From positions 1 to 20,762 of the forward strand of contig CALCRR010000081.1 of NCBI GenBank assembly GCA_937894495.1: 20,762 nucleotides of DNA. The letters run 5' to 3'. The position numbers and the translations under genes were made by a program. The stretch is from an uncultured Ruminococcus sp. (GTDB lineage: Bacteria; Bacillota; Clostridia; Oscillospirales; Ruminococcaceae). The notes under the pieces were generated by a model, which made no database searches, had not been told where the DNA came from, and was given only the letters and a program-made list of their open reading frames with translations. Numbering within the stretch: position 1 is the first letter of the stretch; the number at the start of each line of letters is the position of its first letter. Below, in pieces: positions 6,726 through 15,700 of the stretch.

Positions 6726-8219
6726 ATGTTTTACAGAAGCACAAGAAACAGTGATGTAAATGTTACATCGGCACAGGCTATCGCACAGGGTATATCAGAG
6801 GACGGCGGACTTTTTGTCCCCTCGGAGATACCCTCTGTAACTATGGAGGACCTTAAAAAGCTGGGTGAGATGACCTATGCTCAGAGAGCTTTCTTTGTTT
6901 TCTCAAAGTATCTTACAGATTATACCGAAGCCGAGATACGCTACTGCGTTGAGGGAGCTTATAACACAAAGAATTTTGATACCGATAATATCGCAGAGCT
7001 GGCGCATATCTTTGACGGCACCTATATGCTGGAGCTGTGGCACGGTCCTACCTGCGCATTCAAGGATATGGCGCTGCAGATACTGCCTTACCTGCTGACA
7101 ACTGCCACAAAGAAGATCGACCTTGATAAGAAGGTGGTCATACTTGTTGCGACTTCGGGCGATACGGGCAAGGCTGCTCTTGAAGGCTTCAAGGACGTTG
7201 AGGGTACTGAGATACTGGTATTCTATCCCGACAACGGCGTTTCTGAAATGCAGAAAAAGCAGATGACCACACAGGAGGGCGAGAATGTAGGCGTATGCGC
7301 TATCAAAGGCAACTTTGATGACGCCCAGAACGGTGTAAAGGCTATATTCACCAATAAGGAGATAGGCGAAAAGCTGGCAGAGAACGGCATGATGTTCTCC
7401 TCAGCAAACTCTATCAACTGGGGCAGACTTGCACCCCAGATAATCTATTACGTATCAAGCTACGCACAGCTGCTAAAAGACGGCGAGATAGCTGAGGGCG
7501 AGAAGATAAACATTGTTGTTCCCACGGGCAATTTCGGCAATATCCTGGCAGGCTATTATGCAAAGCACATGGGCGTGCCTGTCAACAAACTTATCTGCGC
7601 TTCAAACGCAAATAACGTTCTTACTGATTTTCTCACAACGGGTGTTTATGACAGAAACAGAGATTTCCATGCCACAATATCGCCTTCTATGGATATACTC
7701 ATATCATCTAACCTTGAAAGACTTCTTTATCACCTCAGCGGCGAGAATGACGCACAGATAAGAGAGTGGTTCACCGCACTTGCCGAGAGCGGCAGATATG
7801 AGGTAACAGACGATGTAAAGGCTGCTCTTAAAGAGGAGTTCTGCGCAGGCTACTGCGATGATGACAGAACAAAGGCTACTATCAAGGAGTATTTTGATAA
7901 GTATTCATACACCTGCGATACTCACACAGCTGTTGCAGTTACGGTGTATGAGGATTATGTAAAAGCGACGGGCGACAAGACCAAGACGGTGATAGCCTCC
8001 ACCGCAAGCCCCTATAAGTTCTCAGGCTCGGTGCTCAGCGCTGTGGGAAATAACGCAGACTGCGACGAGTTCGGTCTTGTTGACGAGCTTGCAAAGGTAT
8101 CAAAGCTGCCTGTGCCTAAGTCTCTGGCAGAGCTTAAAGACAAGGATATAAGATTTACAGAGGTAATTGCCAAGGACGAGATGAAGGACTTCGTGTTCAG
8201 GTCTTTAAACGTTAAGTAA
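6726..8219 (+). CDS. thrC: threonine synthase
   Basis: It converts O-phosphohomoserine to threonine with pyridoxal phosphate. From the ATG at 6726 it has 497 residues, the usual size for the long form of the family, and opens with the typical FYRSTR start and a SEDGGLFVP segment. K113 in GPTCAFKD is the cofactor lysine; SGDTG at 144-148 and PTGNFGN further on bind phosphate. The frame is open upstream to a TTG at 6684, preceded by AGGAGGG at 6671-6677 with a 6-base spacer, which would add 14 residues without family similarity. GAAGGG at 6711-6716 could serve the ATG. It lies downstream of yraN with no visible promoter, so it is probably co-transcribed. Homology favours the ATG, but the TTG cannot be excluded. 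Confidence 0.95.
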   Translation: MFYRSTRNSDVNVTSAQAIAQGISEDGGLFVPSEIPSVTMEDLKKLGEMTYAQRAFFVFSKYLTDYTEAEIRYCVEGAYNTKNFDTDNIAELAHIFDGTYMLELWHGPTCAFKDMALQILPYLLTTATKKIDLDKKVVILVATSGDTGKAALEGFKDVEGTEILVFYPDNGVSEMQKKQMTTQEGENVGVCAIKGNFDDAQNGVKAIFTNKEIGEKLAENGMMFSSANSINWGRLAPQIIYYVSSYAQLLKDGEIAEGEKINIVVPTGNFGNILAGYYAKHMGVPVNKLICASNANNVLTDFLTTGVYDRNRDFHATISPSMDILISSNLERLLYHLSGENDAQIREWFTALAESGRYEVTDDVKAALKEEFCAGYCDDDRTKATIKEYFDKYSYTCDTHTAVAVTVYEDYVKATGDKTKTVIASTASPYKFSGSVLSAVGNNADCDEFGLVDELAKVSKLPVPKSLAELKDKDIRFTEVIAKDEMKDFVFRSLNVK

Positions 8220-8225
8220 AAAGCA

Positions 8226-8252
8226 AAGAGGTAAGAACAGCTCTTACCTCTT
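8226..8252. terminator. shared hairpin terminator between thrC and the DUF1540 gene
   Basis: AAGAGGTAAGA (8226-8236) pairs perfectly with TCTTACCTCTT (8242-8252) across a 5-base loop. On the minus strand the stem is followed by a T-rich run (complement of AAAAAGC at 8218-8224), so it works best for the DUF1540 gene. It probably also stops thrC transcripts. A second small hairpin, GACCC (8259-8263)/GGGTC (8271-8275), lies beside it. Confidence 0.7.
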
Positions 8253-8282
8253 ACTTGTGACCCCTTATCAGGGTCGGCGTTA

Positions 8283-8450
8283 TCAGCTTTCTCTTGCCTT
8301 GAAGGTCTTGCAGACCGTCTCGTCACAGCAGTCGGGTTCTGAGCAGGTGCTGCACACCTGTATCCTGCCTGCGGTGCATTCGCATGAGTTGTGGTTGTAA
8401 ACACAGCTCTCAACGTCACAGTTGATACCGTTTATCTTATCCTTTTCCAT
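8283..8450 (-). CDS. small cysteine-rich DUF1540 protein
   Basis: This 55-residue protein has nine cysteines (11, 16, 23, 25, 33, 36, 41, 42, 47). It opens INCDVESCVYNHNSCECTAG, followed by RIQV, matching the DUF1540 pattern of Clostridia and Bacilli. The cysteine spacing suggests a bound metal, probably zinc, but this is not shown. A perfect AAGGAG (complement of 8459-8464) lies 8 bases before the ATG, supporting expression. The gene is convergent with thrC and diverges from the metallophosphoesterase. No promoter was confidently placed. The function of DUF1540 is unknown. Confidence 0.88.
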   Translation of the reverse strand: MEKDKINGINCDVESCVYNHNSCECTAGRIQVCSTCSEPDCCDETVCKTFKARES

Positions 8451-8495
8451 AGATAACACTCCTTTCGCAGCCTGCGCTGCTTTGATGCATTATTA

Positions 8496-8523
8496 TTGTC
8501 TGCAAAGGTCAGTGAAATATAGC
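8496..8523 (+). promoter_or_regulatory. weak candidate promoter for the metallophosphoesterase
   Basis: TTGTCT (8496-8501) and TATAGC (8518-8523) have a 16-bp spacer. The match is modest. Between it and the start, TTTTCC (8532-8537) can pair with GGAAAA (8547-8552), enclosing most of the Shine-Dalgarno site. Confidence 0.3.
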
Positions 8524-8554
8524 AGGGAATTTTTTCCTTGAAAGGAGGAAAAGC

Positions 8555-9265
8555 TTGAAGCTTTTTGCTATTGCCGATCTGCACTTATCCTTCGGGGTAG
8601 ATAAGCCTATGGATATTTTTCACGGCTGGAAGGACCATGTGAGCAGGATAGAAGAAAACTGGCAGAAAAAGGTAAGCACCGAAGACGTTGTAGTGATACC
8701 GGGAGATATCTCATGGGCTATGGACTTTGAACAGGCAAGACCCGATTTTGAGTTTATTAACAGGCTCAACGGCACCAAGGTCATATCAAAGGGCAACCAC
8801 GATTATTGGTGGAGCACCAAGGCTAAAATGAACAGGTTTCTCAGCGATAACGGCTTTGATACCATAAAGATAATACAGAACGACCATTTTGCCTTTGGAG
8901 ATATAGGCATATGTGCCACACGCGGCTGGGTGAACGATAACAGCGAGCCTGCGGACGCTAAGGTGATAGCCAGAGAAGCGCTGCGGTTTGAGCTGTCGGT
9001 AAAGTCGGCGCTGGACGAGGGGCTGAAGCCTGTGGCTTTTTTGCACTATCCCCCTGTTTACGGCGCCAGCAGAAATATTCCTATGCTTGAAATGCTGGGC
9101 AGGTATGATGTTAAACAGGTGTTTTACGGACATCTTCACGGCGGCGCCCATAAATTTGCTGTAAACGGCAGCTTTGAGGGGATAGAATATCACCTTATAT
9201 CAAGTGATTTTTTGCAATTTGACCCAATGGATATTACTAAAATTGTGCAAAGTGACAATTTATAA
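8555..9265 (+). CDS. calcineurin-like metallophosphoesterase
   Basis: This 236-residue predicted phosphohydrolase has the complete two-metal motif set: DLHL (D8, H10), GDISWAMD (D51), GNHDYWW (N81, H82), LHYPP (H164) and GHLHGG (H193, H195). No signal peptide is visible, so it is probably cytoplasmic. The start is TTG at 8555, supported by AAGGAGG at 8542-8548 and because it places the first motif at the usual distance (KLFAIADLHL). The family of predicted phosphohydrolases is common in Clostridia, but the substrate is unknown. The gene lies just before tig, which has its own promoter. Confidence 0.92.
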   Translation: MKLFAIADLHLSFGVDKPMDIFHGWKDHVSRIEENWQKKVSTEDVVVIPGDISWAMDFEQARPDFEFINRLNGTKVISKGNHDYWWSTKAKMNRFLSDNGFDTIKIIQNDHFAFGDIGICATRGWVNDNSEPADAKVIAREALRFELSVKSALDEGLKPVAFLHYPPVYGASRNIPMLEMLGRYDVKQVFYGHLHGGAHKFAVNGSFEGIEYHLISSDFLQFDPMDITKIVQSDNL

Positions 9266-9273
9266 AAAAATAC

Positions 9274-9302
9274 TGGAAATAAGCGTGAAAGTGTGCTATA
9301 AT
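9274..9302 (+). promoter_or_regulatory. tig promoter
   Basis: TATAAT at 9297-9302 is perfect and follows the metallophosphoesterase stop by 31 bp. The -35 region is poor: TGGAAA at 9274-9279 with a 17-bp spacer or CTGGAA at 9273-9278 with 18. Confidence 0.55.
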
Positions 9303-9337
9303 TATTAAGATACATTTTTTAATGGAGGAATTTTAAA

Positions 9338-10618
9338 ATGAGTTTAAAAGCTACAAATAATGTCGGAACAAATAAGTATGAGCTGGAGATCGAGATATCT
9401 GCCGAGGATTTTGAGGCTGCTTTGCAGAAGGCTTACCTCAAGGCAAGAAAGAACATCTCTATCCCCGGTTTCCGCAAGGGCAAGGCTCCCCGTAAGCTTA
9501 TCGAGAAGCAGTATGGTGAGAACGTGTTCTTTGAGGACGCTGTAAATTTGCTTTACGCACCCGAGGTCAACGGCGCTGTTGATGAGTCGGGTCTTGAGCT
9601 GGTAACTCAGCCCGAGGTCGAGGTAACAGATATCAGCAAGGAAAACGGCATAAAGCTCAAGGCAATATGCACCACTAAGCCTGAGGTGGAGATCACCGAG
9701 TATAAGGGTATAGAGGTAGAAAAAGTTGTCAATGCTGTAACTGATGAGGATATCCAGAAGAAGGTAGATCAGCTCAGAGAGAAAAATGTGAGAATAATCA
9801 CTATCGACGACAGAGCTGCTGAGATGGGCGACGATGTTGTTATCGACTTCGAGGGCTTCAAGGACGATGTACCTTTCGAGGGCGGCAAGGCTGAGGACTT
9901 TGACCTTACACTGGGCAGCGGTCAGTTCATTCCCGGCTTTGAGGAGCAGATAGTTGGTCACAATTCGGGCGAGCAGTTCGATATCAACGTTACCTTCCCC
10001 GAGGAGTATCAGGTCAAGGAGCTTGCAGGTGCTCCTGCCGTATTCAAGATCAATCTGAAGAGCATCTCAAAGAAGGAGCTGCCTGAGATAGATGATGATA
10101 TGGTTATGGACTCGACAGATTTCGACACTGTTGAGCAGTTCAAGGAGGACGCTAAGAAGCAGCTGGAGGAGCAGAACGAAAAGTCTGCTGACGCCAAGGT
10201 GGAGGCTGACCTCTTTGACAAGATCATTGATAACATGAAGGCTGAGATACCACAGGTAATGTTCGATAACAGAGTAAATGAGATGGTAGCTGAGCTGGAG
10301 CAGAGACTCGCACCCCAGGGCATCACTCTTGACCTTTATATGCAGTACACAGGTCAGACTATCGACACCGTAAAGAAGGCTTATGCTGAGCAGGCTGAAA
10401 AGCAGGTAAAGCTGAGACTTGCTCTTGAAAAGATAGTTGAGCTGGAGGGCATCGAGGCTACAGAGGAGGAGACTGCTGCTGAGTTCGAGAAGCTCTCAGA
10501 GACATACAAGATGGACGTTGACCAGATCAAGACCTATATTCGCGAGGAGGATCTCAAGAGAGATATCGCTGTGGGCAAGGCAGTTGATCTTATCAAGGAG
10601 TCTGCTGTTATCAAGTAA
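9338..10618 (+). CDS. tig: trigger factor
   Basis: This ribosome-bound chaperone and peptidyl-prolyl isomerase protects nascent chains. The 426-residue length is normal. The N-terminal ribosome-docking signature GFRKGKAP is at 44-51. An FKBP-like domain occupies about 150-245, with GDDVVIDFEGFKDDVPFEGG and a SGQFIPGFEEQIVG segment. The rest is the acidic helical chaperone domain. GGAGG at 9324-9328 is 9 bases before the ATG. It precedes clpP and clpX in the classic order, linking folding and degradation. Codon use is strongly biased to a few codons, suggesting high expression. Confidence 0.97.
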   Translation: MSLKATNNVGTNKYELEIEISAEDFEAALQKAYLKARKNISIPGFRKGKAPRKLIEKQYGENVFFEDAVNLLYAPEVNGAVDESGLELVTQPEVEVTDISKENGIKLKAICTTKPEVEITEYKGIEVEKVVNAVTDEDIQKKVDQLREKNVRIITIDDRAAEMGDDVVIDFEGFKDDVPFEGGKAEDFDLTLGSGQFIPGFEEQIVGHNSGEQFDINVTFPEEYQVKELAGAPAVFKINLKSISKKELPEIDDDMVMDSTDFDTVEQFKEDAKKQLEEQNEKSADAKVEADLFDKIIDNMKAEIPQVMFDNRVNEMVAELEQRLAPQGITLDLYMQYTGQTIDTVKKAYAEQAEKQVKLRLALEKIVELEGIEATEEETAAEFEKLSETYKMDVDQIKTYIREEDLKRDIAVGKAVDLIKESAVIK

Positions 10619-10629
10619 TTGAAATAATT

Positions 10630-10689
10630 TTCGCCTGCATGGGAATAGCTTGAAGCTGCACATAAAGTGCGGCACGCTGTGCAGGCGAA
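10630..10689 (+). promoter_or_regulatory. branched stem structure between tig and clpP
   Basis: TTCGCCTGCA (10630-10639) is perfectly complementary to TGCAGGCGAA (10680-10689). Inside this 10-bp stem are two short hairpins: AGCT (10647-10650) with AGCT (10654-10657), and GCAC (10658-10661) with GTGC (10667-10670). Together they form a three-way-junction shape. No T tract follows, so it is not a simple terminator. It ends 28 bp before the clpP start and may act in mRNA processing or clpP expression; that role is inferred. Confidence 0.55.
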
Positions 10690-10717
10690 TAATATTATAA
10701 TAAGGAGGCAAAACAAT

Positions 10718-11308
10718 ATGGCATTAGTTCCTTACGTAGTTGAACAGACAAGCAGAGGCGAGCGCAGCTATGATATTTTTTCAAGACTGCTCAATGACAG
10801 GATAATCATGCTCTGCGACCAGATAAATGACTCGGTGGCAAGCGTTGTTATCGCACAGCTGCTTTATCTTGAGGGTCAGGATCCCGAAAAGGATATCGAC
10901 CTTTATATAAACAGCCCGGGTGGAGTTATCACCGCAGGTATGGCTATTTATGATACTATGCAGTATATCAAGTGCGATGTTAATACTATATGCATCGGCA
11001 TGGCTGCTTCAATGGGTTCGTTTTTGCTTTCAAGCGGCGCTAAGGGCAAGAGATTTGCACTGCCCAACAGTGAGATAATGATACACCAGCCCCTTATCGC
11101 AGGCGGCGGTATCTCGGGTCAGTGTACTGATATAAAGATACATTCCGATCACATGGTGGCTACCCGTGAAAAGCTCAACAGGATACTTGCCGAGAACACA
11201 GGCAAGAGCATTGAGCAGATCGCACAGGACACAGAGCGTGATAATTATATGACCGCACAGCAGGCTATGGAGTACGGTCTGATAGACAAGGTAATTACTA
11301 ACAGATAG
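10718..11308 (+). CDS. clpP: ATP-dependent Clp protease proteolytic subunit
   Basis: This self-compartmentalised serine protease works with ClpX. It has 196 residues, the usual length. The triad is visible: S98 in GMAASMGS, H123 in MIHQP and D171 in DTERDNYMTA. The N-terminus (ALVPYVVEQTSRGERSYDIFSRLL) is typical. The ATG at 10718 has AAGGAGG at 10702-10708. The frame extends upstream to 10667, but that segment lies in the folded intergenic region and has no family similarity. No CtsR or CIRCE operator was seen upstream. clpX follows after 15 bp. Confidence 0.97.
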   Translation: MALVPYVVEQTSRGERSYDIFSRLLNDRIIMLCDQINDSVASVVIAQLLYLEGQDPEKDIDLYINSPGGVITAGMAIYDTMQYIKCDVNTICIGMAASMGSFLLSSGAKGKRFALPNSEIMIHQPLIAGGGISGQCTDIKIHSDHMVATREKLNRILAENTGKSIEQIAQDTERDNYMTAQQAMEYGLIDKVITNR

Positions 11309-11323
11309 GTTCGGTGACGCTAT

Positions 11324-12592
11324 ATGGCAAACGATACGATCAAAAGATGTTTATTCTGCGGAAAGTCTGAAAACAAGGTAAGAAATATGTTCACAGCAGG
11401 CAACAGCCACATCTGTGATGAATGCGTGCTTTTCTGCTATGACATTCTTGCCGACCAGGGCTCGGTGCCCCCCAGGGCGAGAAGCAGGAGCAGCGTTCAG
11501 AAAAACATCGTCAGCGGCGGCATTTCTCTGAGAAAGCCTGCCGATATCAAGGCGGTGCTCGATGAATATGTTATCGGTCAGGAGCAGGCTAAGATCGCAC
11601 TTTCGGTGGCGGTGTATAACCACTATAAGAGGATAATGACCCTTGATGACGATAACGATGTTGAGCTGCAAAAGAGCAATGTGCTGCTTTTAGGTCCAAC
11701 GGGTACAGGCAAGACCCTGCTGGCGCAGACGCTGGCAAGGCTTCTCAATGTCCCCTTTGCTATCGCAGACGCTACAACTCTTACTGAGGCTGGATATGTG
11801 GGCGATGACGTTGAGAACGTGCTTACTCGCCTTATCCAGGCGGCGGATTATGATGTTGAGGCTGCTTCCCACGGTATAATCTATATCGACGAGATAGACA
11901 AGATCGCAAGAAAGTCTGAGAATACCTCCATAACCCGTGACGTAAGCGGTGAGGGCGTTCAGCAGGCTCTGCTGAAAATAGTTGAGGGCACAGTCTCAAA
12001 CGTACCCCCCCAGGGCGGCAGAAAGCACCCACATCAGGAGTTCATACAGATAGACACCAAGAATATCCTCTTTATCTGCGGCGGTGCTTTTGAGGGACTT
12101 GAAGCGGTCATCAAGAAGAGAACAGACTCCTCGACCCTTGGCTTTGGCGCTGACGTCAAGAGCAAGAAGGAGGAGCGGGACGTTATGAAAAAGGTGCTTC
12201 CCCACGACCTTGTAAAGTTCGGCATTGTGCCTGAGCTGGTGGGCAGGCTGCCTGTTATAACGGTACTTGACGAGCTGGACGAGGACGCTTTGTGCAGGAT
12301 ACTGACCGAGCCTAAAAACTCGCTGATAAAGCAGTATACAAAGCTGTTCAAGCTTGACAGCATTGACTTTGAGGTAACTGAGGACGCCATGAGAGAGATA
12401 GCCAAGGTGACTATCGAGCAGAAAACAGGCGCAAGAGGTCTGAGAGCTGTTGTTGAAAAAATACTGACAAAGCTCATGTTCGACGCTCCCTCAGACGACT
12501 CTATCGTGGGCATAACCATTACTCCCGAATGTGTAAGAGGTGAAGCAGAGCCTGTTATCAAAAGGGCTGTGAGCTCCCCAAGAGTGGTATAA
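11324..12592 (+). CDS. clpX: ATP-dependent Clp protease ATPase subunit ClpX
   Basis: This AAA+ unfoldase selects and feeds proteins to ClpP. It has 422 residues. The N-terminal zinc-binding domain has C9, C12, C31 and C34. The Walker A motif GPTGTGKT is at 124-131, the pore loop GYVG at 157-160 and the Walker B motif IIYIDEID at 185-192. The ClpP-docking loop reads LGFG rather than the common IGFG, a mild change. Only a weak GGTG precedes the ATG, and translation probably follows from clpP. A terminator lies just after the stop. Confidence 0.97.
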   Translation: MANDTIKRCLFCGKSENKVRNMFTAGNSHICDECVLFCYDILADQGSVPPRARSRSSVQKNIVSGGISLRKPADIKAVLDEYVIGQEQAKIALSVAVYNHYKRIMTLDDDNDVELQKSNVLLLGPTGTGKTLLAQTLARLLNVPFAIADATTLTEAGYVGDDVENVLTRLIQAADYDVEAASHGIIYIDEIDKIARKSENTSITRDVSGEGVQQALLKIVEGTVSNVPPQGGRKHPHQEFIQIDTKNILFICGGAFEGLEAVIKKRTDSSTLGFGADVKSKKEERDVMKKVLPHDLVKFGIVPELVGRLPVITVLDELDEDALCRILTEPKNSLIKQYTKLFKLDSIDFEVTEDAMREIAKVTIEQKTGARGLRAVVEKILTKLMFDAPSDDSIVGITITPECVRGEAEPVIKRAVSSPRVV

Positions 12593-12597
12593 AACAG

Positions 12598-12630
12598 AGC
12601 GGAAGGGTCTTTGATCTTTCCGCTTTTTTA
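12598..12630 (+). terminator. intrinsic terminator of clpX
   Basis: AGCGGAA (12598-12604) pairs with TTCCGCT (12618-12624), extended by inner G-T and G-C pairs. A run of seven T (12624-12630) follows. Confidence 0.85.
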
Positions 12631-12658
12631 TATATGATAATAAATTTTTCAAAAATAC

Positions 12659-12687
12659 TTTTCAAACCGAAAAAAATATGTTATAAT
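12659..12687 (+). promoter_or_regulatory. promoter for the secreted modular protein
   Basis: TTTTCA (12659-12664) and TATAAT (12682-12687) have a 17-bp spacer. The start codon is about 57 bp further on. Confidence 0.65.
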
Positions 12688-12743
12688 ATGATCAGGTATT
12701 TTAAACAAGCCATTCACAAGTAAATCTTCAAGGAGTGATGACA

Positions 12744-15700
12744 TTGCTGTTAAAACGAATTATCTCGGGGCTGACAGGTGCAGTCATGGCGGCGACTATG
12801 CTTTCAGTTCTGCCAGCGGCGGCTGAGGAGACGCAGACACCAACTGCTGATAGCTCGGCGCAGATCGTCAATGACGATGTGGAGGTCAGCGGAACTAATT
12901 CTTTCGGTAGAATGCTGGCGGCGGCTATCGACGACGAGCAGGCTGAGCAGAGCGAGACTGCCGGCTACAACGTGTTCTCGGTGGAGATGGAGGGCAACAA
13001 GGCTACTGCCGAGTACCAGACGCTGGAGGACTGCACGCTGGTGGTGGCGGTCTATGACGAGGAGGGCACAAGCCTTATCGCAACGGGCATGACCGAAGTA
13101 TCAGCCGATGAAACGGTGGCGGAGCTGACGGTCGATGCTGAAACTATGCCGCAGTATTTCTACCTGCGTGCATTTTTGGTAGACGAGCACACCCTGCGCC
13201 CCATGTCGGTGGTGCATGAATCGCCCATGTACACCAAGGAAATGCAGGATTTTCTCGCAAAGACCACCGATGACTTTGACGAGGACAGAGTGCTAAATCT
13301 GGACGAGGACAAGACCACAAACTTTGCGGTTTACGGTGAGGGCGTGATCTTGCTGGATTCGTCTGACGGTGTGATCACCCAAAACGGCGAAAATACATAC
13401 GTTATCACAGGGGCAAGCGACCGTGTTAAGACGCTGAAAAATGGCGATGTTTTCGCATTTGAGGGCGATGATGTGACTATCGTAAGTGTGACTGCGGTGA
13501 GTGTCAGCGGTGACAGGGTGACGGTCAATGATGATGCCGAGGCTAATATGGAGGACGTTTTTGAGTTTGTCAAAATAGATTCCGAATCGGATATGAGCGA
13601 TGCAGCATTAGATACCACCGACCTGCCCGATTATATCACCTATACCAATTCAGACAGCAGAGAGATCAATGCTGTGCAGCGTGATATCAATGCGTCAGAT
13701 GATGAGCCTATAATTATCGGAAGTGATAATAACATAAAGCTCAGTGAGGTCGGAGCAAAGCCTTTTGAGTTGAAATACAACTCGGATAAGGATAATGGAA
13801 ACGGTTATCACGATTCGTTATTCAGAGCAGAAGGTTCTTTGTCCGGCACAGGCAAGCTTGATTTGAACGGCACAATAAAGCTTTATGTTTATAAAGATAA
13901 AAAGTATGTTGAAGTTAAGCTTAATGTTAAGCTTGAATTAAAGGTCGAGGCTAAAATAAAGGGTATTCTTGAGATACCGCTTGGCTCTTTTGGAATTTCT
14001 CCTGTACCGGGTATATATCTTGATATCACACCTTCAATTCTGCTGACTGTTGAGGTATCGGGAAGTCTTTCGCTTACCAGTGATTTCACAGTAGGGAAAA
14101 AGGTAGGCTGGGGAGTTGACGAAGATCTTTCAAAAACGCCAAAGCTTGAAATTGATGCTCCGTTAAAAGGCAGCGTAAGCCTTGGCTTTGCACTTAAACC
14201 CAGATTAAATATACTTCATAAAAAAGTGTGGAATGTTGGCTTTGATGCTACAGCTGCGATTGAGCTTAGCGTCAAGCAGGACGCACAAAAAATATCTATC
14301 TCAGATATATATGTAAAACACCCATGCTCTGATTGCTATGCAGGCACTGCTAAGGCAACGCTCAATCTATCATTTGAGACCGAGCTGTTTTCTCAGGATT
14401 GGCTTAAGCTAAGCATAAATATAGTTAAGCTTGAATATAAGATCTGCGATTTTTATTACTCAGCCGATCACAACGAGTGGGGCTTGGGTCATTGTCCTTA
14501 CAAGCTTTATATGACGACAATAAAGCCAATGACTTACCCCGAATATTCACAGAGGATAACCTTAAAAGGTTATGTAAGAAAGATACTGCCGAATGTAAAA
14601 GCCGAGTACGGCGGAAAGACCTACACTTCAACAAAAGACGGTATAAAAATAATGCTGCCTGCAAGGGAGAACACGCTAAAGCTAAGCTGTGACGGCTATG
14701 TGAGCAGGGATTTTGTGTTCACAGTGACCGAGGATACCGTTGAGTTCAGTGTGCCGCTTTATACGCAGGAGGAGCTTGATAAGGAGCTTAGCTCATTTAA
14801 TACTCAAAAGACTATAATTGGACCTGTTGATTTGACTAAAAACAAGAGCGGAAATGTGGTTGATGACCCTACGACCTTTGAAGTTGAATCAAACAGACTG
14901 TCGCTTGGTGATGCTAACAGTGCCTGCATAACCGAAAATGGTGATCTTTATACTTGGGGATATAATTACTATGGTCAGCTTGGCGACGGCACAACAGAAG
15001 ATAAATATAACCCCACGAAAATAATGAGTAACGTTAAATCAGTTAGTTTAGGTTATAATCACAGCGCATGCATAACCGAAAATGGTGATCTTTATACTTG
15101 GGGATCTAATGGGTATGGTCGGCTTGGCAACGGCACAACAGAAACAAAATATACCCCCACGAAAATAACTATCCCCTCAACAACACTAACCACTGCCACC
15201 CAGATCATAAACGCCGACACACCGCTGTTCTCGGGGCTTATCCCCAATGAGGCCTACAACCTTTATGCCCTTGCCGACACCGGCGCAGGACTTAGCAATG
15301 AAAACCTGGTGTATATTCATCAGGCGGTCAGCGATGAAAGCGGCAGCATTGATTTTGAATACGGTCTTAAAGGTACTCCAAAAGCAGCGACCTGGGTAGC
15401 AGTCCCCATGACCAGAGCAGATATCTCAAAGGCAAATGTTAAGCTTGACGACCTGACCTACACAGGCGCAGAGCAGTTTGTAGAACCCGTAGTCACCCTT
15501 AACGGCGAACCCCTTATCTTCGGCGAGGATTACTACCTAGCAGGCGATTACTCGGCGACCAACGAGGGCGAATACACAGTGACGATAGTCGGCATGGGAA
15601 TGTTCAAGGGCGAAAAGAACGTGACCTACAAGGTAAATAAGTCAGCCGAACCCGAGCCCGAAATAATCAAAGGCGACATCAACAACGACGGCAAGGTCGA

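Noticed and set aside
9344..9961. 205-residue open frame on the minus strand
   Set aside because: It lies entirely inside tig, has no family similarity and reflects that gene's biased codon use.
10696..10701. TATAAT directly before clpP as a promoter
   Set aside because: It abuts the Shine-Dalgarno site, so transcription would begin inside or after it, and there is no -35 box at a suitable distance.
10619..10717. CtsR or CIRCE heat-shock operator upstream of clpP
   Set aside because: No GGTCAAA repeats and no TTAGCACTC/GAGTGCTAA pair are present.
12778..13092. 104-residue arginine-rich frame inside the secreted protein gene
   Set aside because: It is an out-of-frame reading of a GC-rich coding stretch, with extreme Arg and Trp content and no ribosome site.
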